Assembly: GCA_008921705.1 (NCBI GenBank)
Contig: VFFE01007488.1
Coordinates: 571,207-635,206 of the forward strand
DNA length: 64,000 nt
Direction: 5' to 3'
Origin: Burhinus oedicnemus
Lineage: Eukaryota; Chordata; Aves; Charadriiformes; Burhinidae
A program made the position numbers and the translations under genes. The notes below the pieces were generated by a model. That model did no database searches, had not been told where the DNA came from, and was given only the letters and a program-made list of their open reading frames with translations. Positions 38,415 to 52,292 of the stretch are shown here, piece after piece; positions within the stretch are counted from its first letter, which is position 1, and each line of letters opens with the position of its first letter.

Positions 38415-41400
38415 AAGAGCCCCAGCATTGCCTTGTTTACAGATCCCCAACTGACAGGTATGTGAGACACCTTCTATCCCTTCATCAGATGCTACGTTTT
38501 GCTATGTGATTTATAATAAACCTGTGGCTTTTGCATCAGCTCGAGTCTGTGTCATTCTTTACCTGTGGTCAGAACAACTGCCAGAAAAGCTTAGTCTACA
38601 GCTGCTAACCAGTATGCTTTAACAGAGCACAGCAGAGCCCTGCTTGCCATCTGGGGAACGAAGAACAAAGTCATGATTTATTCAGCCTCTCTATATGCTT
38701 CAAATCTCCAGTTTACAGTTTGGCACTGTGAGGTACTCCTGAAAATAAATCTTGCTTGACAAGTCTGAGGGATGAAGGAAACGTTAACAATTCTTTCAGG
38801 GTGAGAGAATGTTCTGGGAAAACTATTTTTGATGGGATCTTTCCAATACTATTTACAATTAATTGCCATTATTTCCTGTGTTAAAAAAGACATTCTTAGG
38901 AATCACTTTGGATTGCAAATAAACATCGCTTCTTAACTGCAAGCTCTATTATTGCTTAACACAAAGGGCCAAATACCAACAAATTGGTAATGAAATCACC
39001 TAGAATTTCCAAAACTTTTAAAATTAGTTAATTTTCTGCTACTAAGCTGAGTCCTAGTGAATTAAGATTAGATGTTTGCTTTGCACTAGACGTGTAAGAA
39101 ACCTCAGTGGCTTCTGTGGGGTTGTTTACAAGCATTTGGTAGGATGGAAGTTGAGTGCTCTGCGCGGAGCTTATCAGCTGTCAAACACAGTTGGCTCATT
39201 ATTCACTTTGTACTAAAGCCCCAGTGTATGCTACAATAGTTAAATATCTCCACTCTGAAAAACACAGTAACAGAAGAAAATCCCTTACCCAGCTCATAGG
39301 TGACTTTTTTAATGTTGTCTCTACAGATTTCTACGAAGTATGTATTTTTGCAGTAAACTTGCCTGCAGCAGAGTTCAGTGAGAAGCGACCTGTTGCAGAG
39401 CCTCATCAAATGAAAAGCTCCTGCCAACGGTGCTATGCAAATCTTTTAATTAAAGATGGACTCTGAGGAAGGACATGGAGATCATTTGCTGAATACTGTT
39501 CTCTGCTGGGCAAGGCCTGCCGGTAGCTTCAAGATCACAAAAAGTCAGTAACCTTTTATGTTCTGAGTTACACAAGGCTGGTGGGGAATGATAAAGAAAA
39601 AATAAGGTTATTCAGATAACCTTCAAGCTGGTAAACAAACACCATTATTATCTGAACTCTGGCATACTCTGTGGGCCTTTTTCAAGGTAAGTTCTGATTT
39701 GACATAGTTACATTTTTAATAAAGATATAGCTAAGATTTGATTTGTATTATGTATGAATATGCTGCTTTCTTTACACTGGGGAAAAGTGCAATGGTATAC
39801 TATGCTAAATTCTGTGCTCTGTGGGTGGGGGTTTTTATAACACATCTTTGTGAAGCCAAAGGTTTTAAGTCTTGGTGGACTCCCTTCTCTTTAAAAACCC
39901 ATAAAACCAACTGGTGACCATTGAAGATGTGAAAAAGCTACACAGGAAAAAAAGTGTGGGTGTTCCACAGACCAAGTGTTGTTGCAATACGCTTTTGGAC
40001 ACTGTCAGTTTTTTGAGAGCACTTTTTTCTTTCTTTTTTTTTTTTTTTTTGTGAAGCTCATTGCTAAAGTCCTGTGTTGGTGCAACTTTGATCACCCTTG
40101 AGGGAGAGGAGGATGTGCAAATCTTTATGGGTGAGCTTCATGACTGCAACAGTTAGGAGGTGGCTTGGTCATGATGATCTGTTCTTTCTTTAGATAATAG
40201 TGTGTGAAAAATACCTTTTTTTTCCCCTTTTCTCCTTGAAGTGTAACAAATGTTTTGTCCAATTCTCTTATTCTTTTTCTGCCTTTACAGCGGAATAATC
40301 AGTGATAGATGTATGGGTTGGGGTTTTTTTAGCAGTATGAGCTTTGAAAGAAATGATACAACAAATCATGCTTTCTTGTGCAATGAATAAAAAAGATTTC
40401 CTGAAACACCTAACACTAATATCATTCTTACTTTTTGCATTCCCTTCTGGCCTGTACACTGATTGATAGTGTAGTATATATGCTTATATCTGACCTAAGA
40501 TATTTATTTGTGCATGCATATGTATCATGCATTTTAGTTGGTTTGCATTTGCATTTTTTGTTCATTTGGGTTTCAATGCAATGACTGTTGAGGTCAATAG
40601 GTTTTGAACTCCGCTTTCCTGAAAAATAGAATACACCTTAGTAAAAAGAATATTAAAAAAGTATGAATGTTTCCATTTTGCTGTTTGCTAGCTTTAGCAA
40701 AAGTGATATACTGTTAGCACTATTGATTCTTACTGCTACTGACCCATTCCATCCAGAGTGCTCGCTGCTGGTGGCTTATTTCCATTTTTTCCTGCCATGG
40801 TGGAAGGGCTTTGCCAGCTGCTGTACTCTGCCTTCTCAGGGGACTGCAGTCTCGACAAGCAAAGCAGAAGAGGAGTGTGTTCTGCTATGTGCTTCAATTA
40901 AATGTACAGGTATGTCTCTGACAAGGTGCTGTCAACACTAAGAAGCCAAGGATTGCACCCAAATTGTCTTCTGACACAGAGATCAGAGATCGTACTAAAG
41001 ATGTAATTAATTATTCTTTGCAGTCACGACCAGATGATGGTCCACTTATTCATCCTCGCTGAGTAACTGATTGAGGAGAAAGCTACAGAAGGCTGCAGGA
41101 CTAACCTGAGAGATTTGAGCCCTCTTGCCTTGGTCTCCAAGCTTCTATGGAAGGGAGCGGTGTCACTCTATGAGTCTGCCAGTGCAGCACCAGGCTGCAC
41201 TTTTCAGGACAGCTTAATGAAAGTAGGAGCAAATCTATGGGCACGTGGCATATATTGCATTTACATCCACATTAACAGCAGAGTCAGTGTCAAACCGTCA
41301 TAAGGCACACTGTGCTCTGCGTCGTGATAGTGATCATGCAAAGCTGCAGATGCTATGGATAAATGCTGTTTGTCATGAGTGTATGCTTTTTACTGTGAAT

Positions 41401-41551
41401 AAACTAATTTACGTACTCTCCTTTCTAAAAATAAGAATTATTGTTTTACTGACCTGACCAACCTGGATCTCAAATGTGGTTTATCCCTGGTTTAATGCTT
41501 ACTCTCCAGCACACAGCATTCACTTACACTTTTTTCCCCACACACAGACAG
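38415..41551. other. Intergenic sequence upstream of SNX9
   Basis: AT-rich, unique-looking sequence with a T-rich run near 40030-40050. ORFs are all under about 105 codons and show no domain. I see no exon, RNA gene or mobile element here. Confidence 0.6.
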
Positions 41552-43140
41552 ATCATAGAATCATAGAATGGTTTAGGTTGGAAGGGACCTTAAAGATCAT
41601 CTAGGTCCAACCCCCTTGCCGTGGGCAAGGACACCTCCTACTAGACCAGATTGCTCAAAGCATCATCCAACCTGGCCTTGAACGCTTCCAGGGATGGGGC
41701 CTCCACAACTTCCCTGGGCAACTTGTTCCAGTGCCTCACCACCCTCATAGTGAAAAATTTCTTCCTGAGATCTAACCTAAATCTACCCTCTTTCAATTTG
41801 AAGCCATTACCCCTCATCCTATCACTACATGCCCTTGTAAAAAGTCCCTCCCCATCTTTCCTATAGGCCCCTTTCAGATACTGCAAGGCTGCTATAAGGT
41901 CTCCCCTGAGCCTCCTCTTCTCCAAGCTGAACAACTCTCTCAGCCTGTCTTCATAGGATAGGTGCTCCAGCCCTCTGATCTTCTTCATGGCCCTCCTCTG
42001 GACCTGCTCCGACAGGTCAATGTCCTTCTTATGTTGGGGGCTCTAGAGCTGGACACAATATTCCAGGTGGGGTCTCACAAGAGCAGAGTAGAGGGGCAGA
42101 ATCACCTGCCTCAACCTGCTGGCCACGCTTCTTTTGATGCAGCCCAGGATGCGGTTGGCTTTCTGGGCTGCGAGCGCACATTGCTGGCTCATGTTGAGCT
42201 TCTCATCTACCAACACCCCCAAGTCCTTCTCCTCAGGGCTGCTCTCAATCCATTCTCCACCCAGCCTGTATTTGTGCTTGGGATTGCCCCAACCCACACG
42301 CAGGACCTTGCACTTGGCCTTGTTGAACTTCATGAGGCTGGCATGGGCTCACCTCTCAAGTCTGTCCAGGTCCCTCTGGATGGCATCCCTTCCCTTCAGA
42401 GTGTCAGCTGCTGCACACAGCTTGATGTCGTCAGCAAACTTGCTGAGGGTGCGCTCAGTCCCAACATCCATGTCACCAATTAAGATGTTAAACAGTATCA
42501 GTCCCAGTACCGACCCCTGAGGAATACCCCTTGTCAGTGCACGCCACTTGGACATCAACCCGTTGACCGCAGCCCTTTGAGTACGACCATCCAGCCAATT
42601 CCTTGTGTACCGAGTGGTCCATTGGTCAAATCCATGTCTCTTCAATTTAGACACTAGGATATCATGCAGGACAGTGTCAAATGCCTTGCACAAGTCCAGG
42701 TAGATGACATCTGTTGCTCTCCCCTTATCCACAAACACTGTAACCTCATTGTAGAAGGCCACCAAATTTGTCAGGCACGATTTGCCCTTACTGAAGCCAT
42801 GTTGGCTGCCACCAATCACCTCCTTATTTTCCATGTGCCTTAGCAGAGTTTCCAGGAGGACCTGCTCCATGATCTTGCCAGGCACAGAGGTGAGACTGAT
42901 CAGCCTGTAGTTCCCCGAGTCATCTTTTTTACCCTTTTTGAAAATGAGGGTTATGTTCCCCCTTTTCCAATCAGTGGGAACTTCACCAGACTGCCACGAC
43001 TTCTCAAATATGATGCATAGTGGCTTGGCAGCTACATCTGCCAGTTCTCTCAGGATCCGCAGATGCATCTTGTCGGGTCCCATGGACTTGTGCACATTCA
43101 GGTTCCTCAGCTGGTCTCGGACCAGATGTTTTGGAGTAAT
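41552..43140 (-). mobile_element. CR1 LINE, minus orientation, 5'-truncated, fairly well kept
   Basis: The plus strand starts with the CR1 tail (ATCATAGAATCATAGAATGG) and reads leftwards as ORF2. Three open stretches, 43158-42349, 42333-42043 and 41988-41641, lie in one frame and are separated only by stops. They carry [49 protein letters not shown] and F-A-D-D-I-K-L (catalytic FADD). A typical 3' end and 5' truncation fit normal target-primed insertion. The shared frame suggests a younger copy than the one in the ERV. Confidence 0.92.
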
Positions 43141-43226
43141 GTGATTCTGAGTTTTCAAACTGTTTGTGTTTTTCCAATTCTAACAGATTTATTACTTCAT
43201 TACATTTTTTTGTGTTTTCGTTAAGG
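43123..43226 (+). repeat. 104-bp duplicated segment, copy A, beside CR1 5' junction
   Basis: Runs from CAGATGTTTTGGAG to TTAAGG and aligns over its whole length with 45301-45404, with roughly 25 differences. Its first bases overlap the apparent CR1 5' end. Confidence 0.7.
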
Positions 43227-45300
43227 AAATTTGGGGGATGTCAGGGTCTCTAGCTGACTGTGTTTCTGTACACAAGAAATTCAGTCCTGTGGCATTTATA
43301 TGGTGAGATCACCAAAAGGCTAGACCAGGCCTTAGTGTCCTTTGCCCCTTAAATCTTGTTTTGAGGCACTGTTTCCTTTAGAAATAATTGACAATGAAAT
43401 TACTTCATAGAAAGAAGCTGCTGATCAGCAGCTGCCCAGTATTCAAGAGCCCATGTTTAATGAACGCACATCAAACTGATGAGAACTGCTCCAAAGCAAA
43501 TGCAAAACAATATTAATTTCCAGGAGGTATTGTTAATCTGCATTTTCTCTAGTAGGATTAAGGTGTCCTGCAGCTAGAGGAAGAATTATGAAGCCTCTTT
43601 CTAGTGCACATATATTTCGCTCTTGTGTTAAGCCATGTTAGAACTCCAGTGCATAAACTGTCTTCTAGTCCAGGCAAGCCCAAAAGGGGATAAAGAAAAG
43701 GGAGAAAGTAAAAGCTTTCATGAATTTCATTATACAATCACTAGATGTATTCCTTTTATATAGTTTTTCCTGTCTTGAGGAAGTAGCTTGGGATCTTGAG
43801 GTTCCTTTTACGCTACTTTTTGTGATTTGTTCTTGCACATTATAGCCAATAAAGACTATGCTATCCTAGATAATAATGTATAACAGAAGAAAGAGCAAAG
43901 CCTGTGACTAGATGATGGGCTACAAAAGAGGCTTTGTAGGCTGCATACCTTGCATTGCTGCTGGGGAAATTATGTGACTGTGGGCAGGTCAGAAAATTTC
44001 AAGTATCTGTGAAAGTGTTTATAATCACTGCCTCAGATTAGGGTTTGGAAAAAAACATTTCTCTTTGGTTGCAGGGCGCAGAACCATTCATTAGCAGGAG
44101 TGTTAAAATAGCTGGCCATTCCAAGATACCTTATAGGAATAGGTATTGAAATCTTTTTGAAAATCCACTGTAACTAACAAGACCAATTAGTCTACTCAAG
44201 AATTTAATTTATTACCAGTGCTAAAATAAAAATGATACCTTAGGGATTTAAGTGCTTTGTATCTCTCTGCAGGTGAGTATTAAGATGTTCAAACTAGCTG
44301 ACAGTTCTTTTCTTCAAATTACCAGAAGCAGCCCCAGAGGTAGCTCTAGCTACCCTGGAAAGGCAGATGTCCAAAAACCTACAAATATTTCCTGGAAATC
44401 TGACCCTTAGACTCAAGTTAAAGAGAGGAGACAGAGGGGAGTAAATTCTGCAGCTCCCTTTCCCGAGGTACAGATTTTCTTATTTTTCTGGTAGTGGGTA
44501 AAATTTGAAGCTTGCTTTGATGAGGAGTTCTAAATGCATTCTGTAAATTGAGACTTCCCCTTTAAAATTACAGCATATTCTTGTCCAAACTGTTTGAACT
44601 GAAGGGCGACATAACAGATGCAGCACTCAGTCATGTGCTCGGCTTGTGGTTAGCCACACAAAGCCAATTTTTTTGGATGCTAAGCTCTATTTTTATTTTT
44701 TTTTTTTTAAGGAAAAAGACTGAACACAGATGTTCTTATCAAAAACAGTCACTGAAGAAATAAAAAAAGCACTGTGCTATCCAACTAACAGCTAACATCT
44801 AAAGTCAGTCGCAGTCAGTTTACCTAAGAAATGCTGAGGACAAAAAAAGGACCTGCTGTAGCACAAAGTACCTTTTCTCATTTGCTTGAATGGCATCCGT
44901 GCATTTTTTCAGCATATCACATCATTCAGTTTGTTTCCAGTAATGTGTTTACACAAAAGGTGTTCTTTATCAGGAGCTTGCTGGCATTTGCCTGTTGTTG
45001 CTAAATCAGTCCAAGGTTTTTACAAGGATAAAATACTGCTGCTACAGACTATGTTGTCACAGAAGAGTTAAATCAAAAGGGTACCCCTTTAAAGTTACGA
45101 TAACAAATGGAAGAGGAAATGTGACTGGAATGTGACATTAAAAAAAAAAAAAGAAAAAAACCCACATAAAACCTTAAGCATGGCAGTGAGCCACAAAACC
45201 TACTAATATTTCTAATTTTGTGTTGTGAATCTTCTGTTTCCAAGATTTGTTTTCCACCGTGAGCATGCAGCATCCAGCCTTTTGTCCCTCATGGTTCCAA

Positions 45301-45404
45301 CAGATGTTTTGGAGCAATGTGACTGCAGCCTCTACCTGCCTGCACCCCTTCCAATTCTCAATTTATTACTTCACTACATTTCTTTGTCTGTGTTTTTGTC
45401 AAGG
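45301..45404 (+). repeat. 104-bp duplicated segment, copy B
   Basis: Runs from CAGATGTTTTGGAG to TCAAGG; the shared cores include TTCCAATTCT, TTTATTACTTCA and CTACATTT or TTACATTT. Similarity stops on both sides, and no CR1 is next to this copy. Confidence 0.7.
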
Positions 45405-46581
45405 CTTTTTGTGGGCTTCATGCTGAATAATTTATCTGGTAATTTATTTCCCAGGTAGCACAAGATTTTTTCCCCATAATGTTATTTCAGTAATTGGGTT
45501 GGTTGCAAACATGATCGTTACTGTGCATGATTTTTCTCCCTCCAAGCATCCTGATTGATTTTTCCAGAATGTGAGTTTAGCTCTGGATATCCTACCAGAA
45601 ATATTTCTAAGTGCCCTGAACACCTGCTCTGGCAGCTGCCTTCATGCTCCTCACAGGCGAGGCTCCCCCAGCCATGCTGACTGCCCCTCAGTGCCCTGCT
45701 GCTGCAGGGGGCACCTGGGGTCTCAGGTACGCGTAAGCTCACCTGGAGCTAAGGGCTGTTCCCTGAGCCAGACAAATCCATTCACATGTAGCCTGTGCCC
45801 AACGTGATAGACAGATGTGTTTCCTTTAAACAAAGAGGACTGCTCCTTTAACTCAACCATTGGAATACCCTGATCTGATCCAGCAGGGATGTCTGCCATC
45901 CATCTAGATGCCATTATTCCCTTCGCACCAGCTGACTGCCTGGAAACGTCCCTGTAGCGGTTTCCCCTGCAGTGATCACTGCTGGCTCTCCGTCCTCGGT
46001 CAAGTGCCCCTGGCTGTGTTCCAGCCTTGGATTTTGTATTCTGGAGTGATTTTCTCTCATTTCTTTTTTTGTAAGTTGTGAAGTCCCCCTTATGGGTGCT
46101 TTGTCTGAAGAGAAATCTTGACTTCTATTATGTTTAATTACAGTGGGTGCGAGAAAGGACACTTCAGGTTGTTTTCAACAGCATTCCTCTGACAAAATAC
46201 CTCTTTCAGGTATCCCCATTAACCAGCAGTTTTTGCTTCAAGTGTCTTTCCAAAATAACTGACCTTGATAGTTGTTATTCTTACCAGTTGGCTTGTGGGA
46301 TATGAATGCCAACAGACAGTTCAGAGTAACCTAATAGCATTTATTATTTTTCCTACCTGCTTAGCAGAGTCCAGGGGTCCCAATGTCAAAATAATTTGAA
46401 TGTTACTGTCCTGTGGAAAAGTTCAACCAGCAGATTCTGCTGTGGGCTTTCAGTAAGCCAGTTAAGCAAGGAAGGGGGCAGAGTCTTGTTTTGAGGCGCG
46501 GGTAGATGAATTGCTATGCAATGGACGTGTCTGTTGGCCGAGTGGCAGTCTCAGTCAGCAAAGGGCTGGGGCCTGGCAGAG

Positions 46582-46609
46582 ATGCTGCTGCTGCTGCCGC
46601 TGCTGCTGC
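46582..46609 (+). repeat. CTG triplet repeat
   Basis: An ATG followed by eight CTG/CCG triplets (CTG x4, CCG, CTG x3), then CAC TTT GCT CTC TAA. It reads as a 13-codon leucine-rich mini-frame, probably just a short microsatellite. Confidence 0.6.
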
Positions 46610-48680
46610 ACTTTGCTCTCTAAGGCTTATACTCTGCTGCCAATGACAGAAGTATGCGGGGAAATGCCCTGGCTACGTTAGGGGCTGAAGGTAATTTTAA
46701 AATAAAAGTTGAAAATGTAAGATCTTTTCTGTATGTGGATGTCAGCTTTGTGTACCACTATTTGGCTATTCTTTCTCTTAAGTAGAAAGTTGTCTCCACT
46801 GATAAAGGATGTCACAGTGTAAGTGTATTCCTGTTTCAATCAAACTGGTGTCTTATTGTTCAAACGAGAAGAGAACCATTTATTTTACTGTGTAATCCTT
46901 ATAGCACACCAGCTCATGGGGTTCTCCGTAACTTCAGCATAAGCGCTCCCAGCGACAGTTACTAATTCTCCTTTCTGGTATCACATAGTCACAAAATCTG
47001 TGGAACTGGCACACTGCTGTTGCTCTGAACATCAATCCCTGCGGAATATAGCTGTGCTAATACCAACAAAACAGAACCAAGCCTCTATAGTACTCCTTTT
47101 GTCACCAGAGACCCCAGGGGTTGCCAGTCTTGTGTGAATGCCTGTACTGGTGAGCTAAATGCAGTCACGTACGTTGATAAACCATCAGATTGTTCCCTGG
47201 CTACATTTTGGCCCAAGCTAACTCATGCTCTCCCAAACTGCTCGTGGGGATAGCTTGAGAATGATAATGTTATGGACACCATTCCCAATAGGCAGTTTGA
47301 GGCAGCCACGCCGCTGTGGAGGGTGAGAGCATTCACCAGCACAGATGGGAGCTGCGGCATGCCAGTTGGCCTCAGTGTCTGGGAACATTCCCATGCACGC
47401 TTGATTTACTAGGGTATACACTTAGTTTACTAGTGTATACAGCCTATAGTACCAAAGATCCTGACTGTGAAAACCCAGCAATAAGCTTGGATTTAGACAA
47501 GGCATAGAATAAGGTCTTGAACAGTCCTTGAGTTTCTCAAGAGTATAGGTGAAACCGCTCACGTCTGAGATGTTTCAACTAGCTGCATTTTGACTACCAT
47601 AAATTCCTCCAAATAGGGCTATTGAATAAAGATTTACTTCTTATCTTCCCCCATGACTATTTTTATTTGGAAAGCTGTATTGCTTATTCTGTAGCACCCA
47701 CTTTCTTTTTGCCAGGAAGGTGGTTGTTGTTTATTGCTGGGCAAAACCAACTCTTCTCAGAGGTGAATTGTCTTCAAATTCTTTGAAAGTAGAATTTCAG
47801 AATACATTTTATTTCATCAATGTTGAATATACTGACTCTGAATTTCATCAGCTATCCACTTTGCTTTTGGGATTATGATATTGGGAGTTTCTATTTTGCC
47901 ATATGCATTCTCTGATGGCTATCCTTCCATCAGCTCCCCATTCAGCCACCACCTCATTTTCTCAGGAAGATCTTCATAGCCATTTCAGTCCCTTCATCTG
48001 ACAGTTTTTCACCAAGTCCTCTATTGCTTTATTGCCCTTCTCTGTACTCCTCCCAGCTTTATAGCCTGCTGCCTAGAAGATGGTGAATGCGGCCCACAGA
48101 CAAAGCCTTTCCTGAGTTATCTAAGGTTATAATAGTCATTGATTATTCACCATTTTATTCCTTATGCATTCCCTCTCCCTTAGAGAGGGAATAAGTGTGA
48201 TTTCTCTGGCATGTGATCTGCGTCTTTCAAAACAGAAAACTTAAATAGGTGCTTATTCTATGGGTCGGATAGGGTAATTAACTTGCAAATTAATGTGTAT
48301 AAACATGCAGAATCCTTTTGGACTGGGTGGAGACGCTGGATTCAGCAAATTAAGGACTTCAGATTTATGGACTGATGGATACAACCGACAGGAACAAAAT
48401 GGGGATACGAACAACATGATCTAGGGTTTCTCAAGACCAAGACTGGCACGGGACTTCAATTGGAGAAGTGAACATGTGTCCTACAAAATGTCCTAGGCTA
48501 GAAAGCTGAAAAAAAATACATACTAGCAGCTTTGCTTCCATAATAATTCAGAATTGCTGTTTGAACTGCTCTAAATTTATTTTCAAACACATAGTTCAGT
48601 AGATAACAGCATACTTGCCAAAGCCTATGCAAAAAGCTAGAAAATTATTTTGTAAAGATATCCTTCTTTGTAATAAATTT

Positions 48681-48769
48681 CAAAGGAATAAATTTGTGTT
48701 AAATTAAAAGGGAATACATTTGTATTAAATTACAAAGGAATACATTTGTATTTAATTACAAAGGAATAC
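48681..48769 (+). repeat. Short AT-rich minisatellite, about three units
   Basis: Units of about 28-30 bp with the pattern CAAAGGAATA(A/C)ATTTGT followed by TTAAATTA, repeated from 48681 and ending near GGAATAC at 48769. Confidence 0.75.
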
Positions 48770-49992
48770 TAATTGTCACATTTTGATTACAAAGCTTGAC
48801 TTGGATAAACTAACACATGAAATAACTTAAATAGCTTTTCAGTCATTTCTTTGGTGAACTGAGCTTTGAGACCTGCATAATTGAATAGGGAAATTCTCAA
48901 AAGCTGATGCATAATTTGTTTTAACTAAGACAAGTTTCATAAATTTGCAGAGCCAGTTTTTAGAAGATGCTGGTTTGGTTTTGGTTGGATTTTTTTTGGA
49001 GAAGCTTAAAAATACTGACACTAAATTCTGCTAAATGAACATCGATATCTCTGACATTGGTGTGGTATTTTTGTAAGAAAACGTCTCTGCTTATAAGAGT
49101 TTAGAGACTTCTCAGCTTGAAATACCTTATAAACCAAGAAATTGTCCCTAACACTCTTTCAGAGCACCTTCTTAGCTAAAATCTTTGAATCTGTAAGTTG
49201 TGCTCCTGGATTTACATTTTCAAATGCTATTCCCCTGACAGAAACAGAGAAGGAAACTTAATATACAATTATTTAGCTATAGGAGAGAGTAATATACTAG
49301 AGCAATAAAGGAAATCTTAATATTCAGGCTACCAAAATAAACAGGATAATAATAATGTTTAGTAAAATGGTAATTCATAATTCAGAAACAAGCAGGTAAC
49401 ACGTATTTTGAGTAACAGAAGGATAAGTCACAGCCTAATGGGAAAGGAAGAAAATGTTGCTTCTTTACTATAAAGCTTGGCATTTTGTCTTTGTTAAGCA
49501 ATGTGCCTATACTCCCATAGCATAGCATTTCCTTTTACATATGTTTGAAAGCAGGACAGGATGGGGGATGAGGTTTCAGAAGATAGGGAGAAAGGCTGTA
49601 TAATGCCAATTTTAAACAGAGGAAAAGGGGGGAAGTAGCTAATTATAGTCTTTTCAGCAGAAGGAAACCACTTGGAAGTGTCTTGGCCCTCTGGGAGAGA
49701 CTGGGAAGCGAGGTAGCTGTCAGGATGGCTTCACAGCCGAGTGGTCCCAGCAGACAAAGAGCATCTGTCTAGGCAAGGAAAGGAGGTCACATTTAAAAGC
49801 AAGCTAGCTAGGGTAGAGACAAAGACTGATCCTAATCTCTTAGCTATGTTAAACCTGTTTTAAATAGCATTTACCATTTGTTTTTTTGGAGGTGCGGGTG
49901 TTAAGGACATGTTAGCCCACATCTTTTTAAACATGACCTGTTTTCCTAATCTGGGTAGAGGCAAAATTGATTTTGTTTTTTCTTTCAAAGGG

Positions 49993-50016
49993 AAACAAAC
50001 AAACAAACAAACAAAC
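49993..50016 (+). repeat. (AAAC)6 microsatellite
   Basis: Six perfect AAAC units between GG and ACCC. Confidence 0.85.
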
Positions 50017-52234
50017 ACCCTATCAGGCAAACTGGTAATTTATGTGGGAAACAGATGTGTTCTGAATGGTTTTCAGTCAAGCTTTTTAGTAATGTATTTC
50101 AACGAAGATTAATTAGATCTTTAAAAACGTGGTCACAATGCTTGATCTGAGGGAGAAGTTCTGCAGGAGGCCAGGTGGGAGCACAGCTCAGAGACGGTAA
50201 TTGGATCTTGACCCAGAATATTTCACATCTGAGGTGAAGTCTCCTGTTTGGGGCTTTGGAGAGGGCTTTACCAGGGCTACCGAACATCACAACAGAGGAT
50301 GGGGAGCCTAATAACTTTATGCTGGCAGTCCATTACCCTTCTGCCGTATCTTTCTTCTCATTAGCTTACACCACTCAGCAAGAAAATTAAATAATAGTGT
50401 TTCCCACTAGTTAACCCAGGTGCAGAGAAGTTATGCACAAGATTTTGTAACCTTTGCTCAGGTTGGTGGTTGCTCACTCACGTGTCTTACTCATAGCAGT
50501 CAGTGGGACTGCTCATGTGTTTTAATTGCTCATCAACATGAGTAAGGATGATACTACCCAGCCCAAATGCCTGGTACACAAGGTTATATAGGAAGTATGT
50601 GGAAGACTAGCAGTAGTCTCTTGATTCCAGCACCTCTGCTGATCAAATAGGCAAAAGTTCAATATCAGGTCATCTACTGCGGTAAAATCTAATTGCAAGA
50701 GGTAACACACGAATAAAAAGACCAGGAAAAAGGGACAATGGACAAGCATCACCCAAAATTGTAGACCTCTTGCAGGGAATCAAAATTCATTTGGCAAAGT
50801 CCTCTCTGTGACACTGGCGGTTTTATTTGGTGGAGGAGCTGGTCCCACAAACAATTCTGTGCTATCCAACAGTCAAAGCAAGATTTTTTTTGTGCAGCTG
50901 TCGATGTAGTGGGGGAAGAGCAGCCAGATGTCTGCCTGGATTTAAAGAGCTGAAATGTAGGTGGATAAAGTCTACCTCTGAATAGAAGTTCTTGGTACTG
51001 ACCTAGGAAAGACCAGGTCTATAAAGTAAACATAGCCTAATGTACAGTATGAATCATGTAATATTTTATGATAATATTGGTTTGACATATTTCCCAAACA
51101 AAAAGTTTCTATAGGACTTCATATTCCCACAGACTGCAGAACTTTTAAGTGGGAGAAAAATATTATAAAAGCGACCATATTTAAACTCAAAGTGCTAACA
51201 GACTGAGAGTGGTTTAGCCAAGGAGTTGTAGCCACCTCACAAAGTGCCCTGTATCAGCTCCACCCTTCCAGCCATTTCTTTTGACTTGTGGCAGATAACT
51301 TGTCCCCACAAAAGACGATGTTCCCAGACTGGATCTGCTCCTCTCTTGCCACTGAAAATGCTAGAGCGGGTGCTGGTGTGGGAGGAAGCAGCTTTCTATC
51401 CAGGGTCATCTCCAAGAGGGAGAATTACAGAAGGGCGCAGTCAGTACACCATATGCTAGTTTCCATTTTCCCTGTTCTCAAGTGCAAAGGTTGTTTCTAA
51501 GTTTATGGTAATGATTATTTGAGGAGGCATTTCAACTCAGATGCATTTTTGTCCTATGCAAGACTGAAACAAAGCAATATTATTTGTGAGATAAATGCTA
51601 ATTGTTCATTAGAAAAACTTTCTGCCAAGTTCCAAACCCTTTTGGCTTTGCCTGAGCTGATGGAACATGTACATTCAGATTTATAAAAGCAGAGAGAATT
51701 TTTGACTACAGGAAATGTCTTTTTGCACTTAAAAAGCAGTTCAAGACAAAATAAAACTTCATACATTCTCTCAAACTTCAGGAAATTGTAAATCTCTTTT
51801 TTTTTTCTTGTCTCATTTTTCAGCTTTTCATAATTGCATAAATAGAGCTGAAATACTAAATTTTTATTTGTGGAGACTTTAGAGCCTGGTGAGCAAAGAA
51901 GTTCTTGAATTAACTCCATTCAACAGTATACTGGCACTGATGCTGCTCAAATACTCTTAAACCACACTGTGCTCAAGTCTACACTCTCCATGTTGATTCT
52001 TAAAACTAGACATTATGTGGTCTTTTTTGGAGCCAAAGAGACCTTGCACAGATTTATCCCGACACTGGGAACTCTCACATAGTTTTAGTCTCAACAAAAC
52101 TAGACTCACATAGAAAAGTTACACTCCCTGTGTAATCTTAGAAACAGGCTAATGCATGTAAACAGTACGTTTTCTTGGGCACAAGAAGAAAATTTTAGAA
52201 GGATTTCACAAGGTGGAGGATAATGTACTATCTA

Positions 52235-52292
52235 ATTCTAGTATTTCATTATTAAAAATAATCATTCTAATATTTCATTATTAAAAATAATC
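52235..52292 (+). repeat. Tandem duplication of a 29-bp unit
   Basis: The unit ATTCTA(G/A)TATTTCATTATT plus AAAAATAATC occurs twice head to tail with a single difference, so it is recent. Confidence 0.88.

Noticed and set aside
42938..43144. Plus-strand open frames across the CR1 at 41552-43140
   Set aside because: Antisense shadows of the conserved CR1 ORF2.
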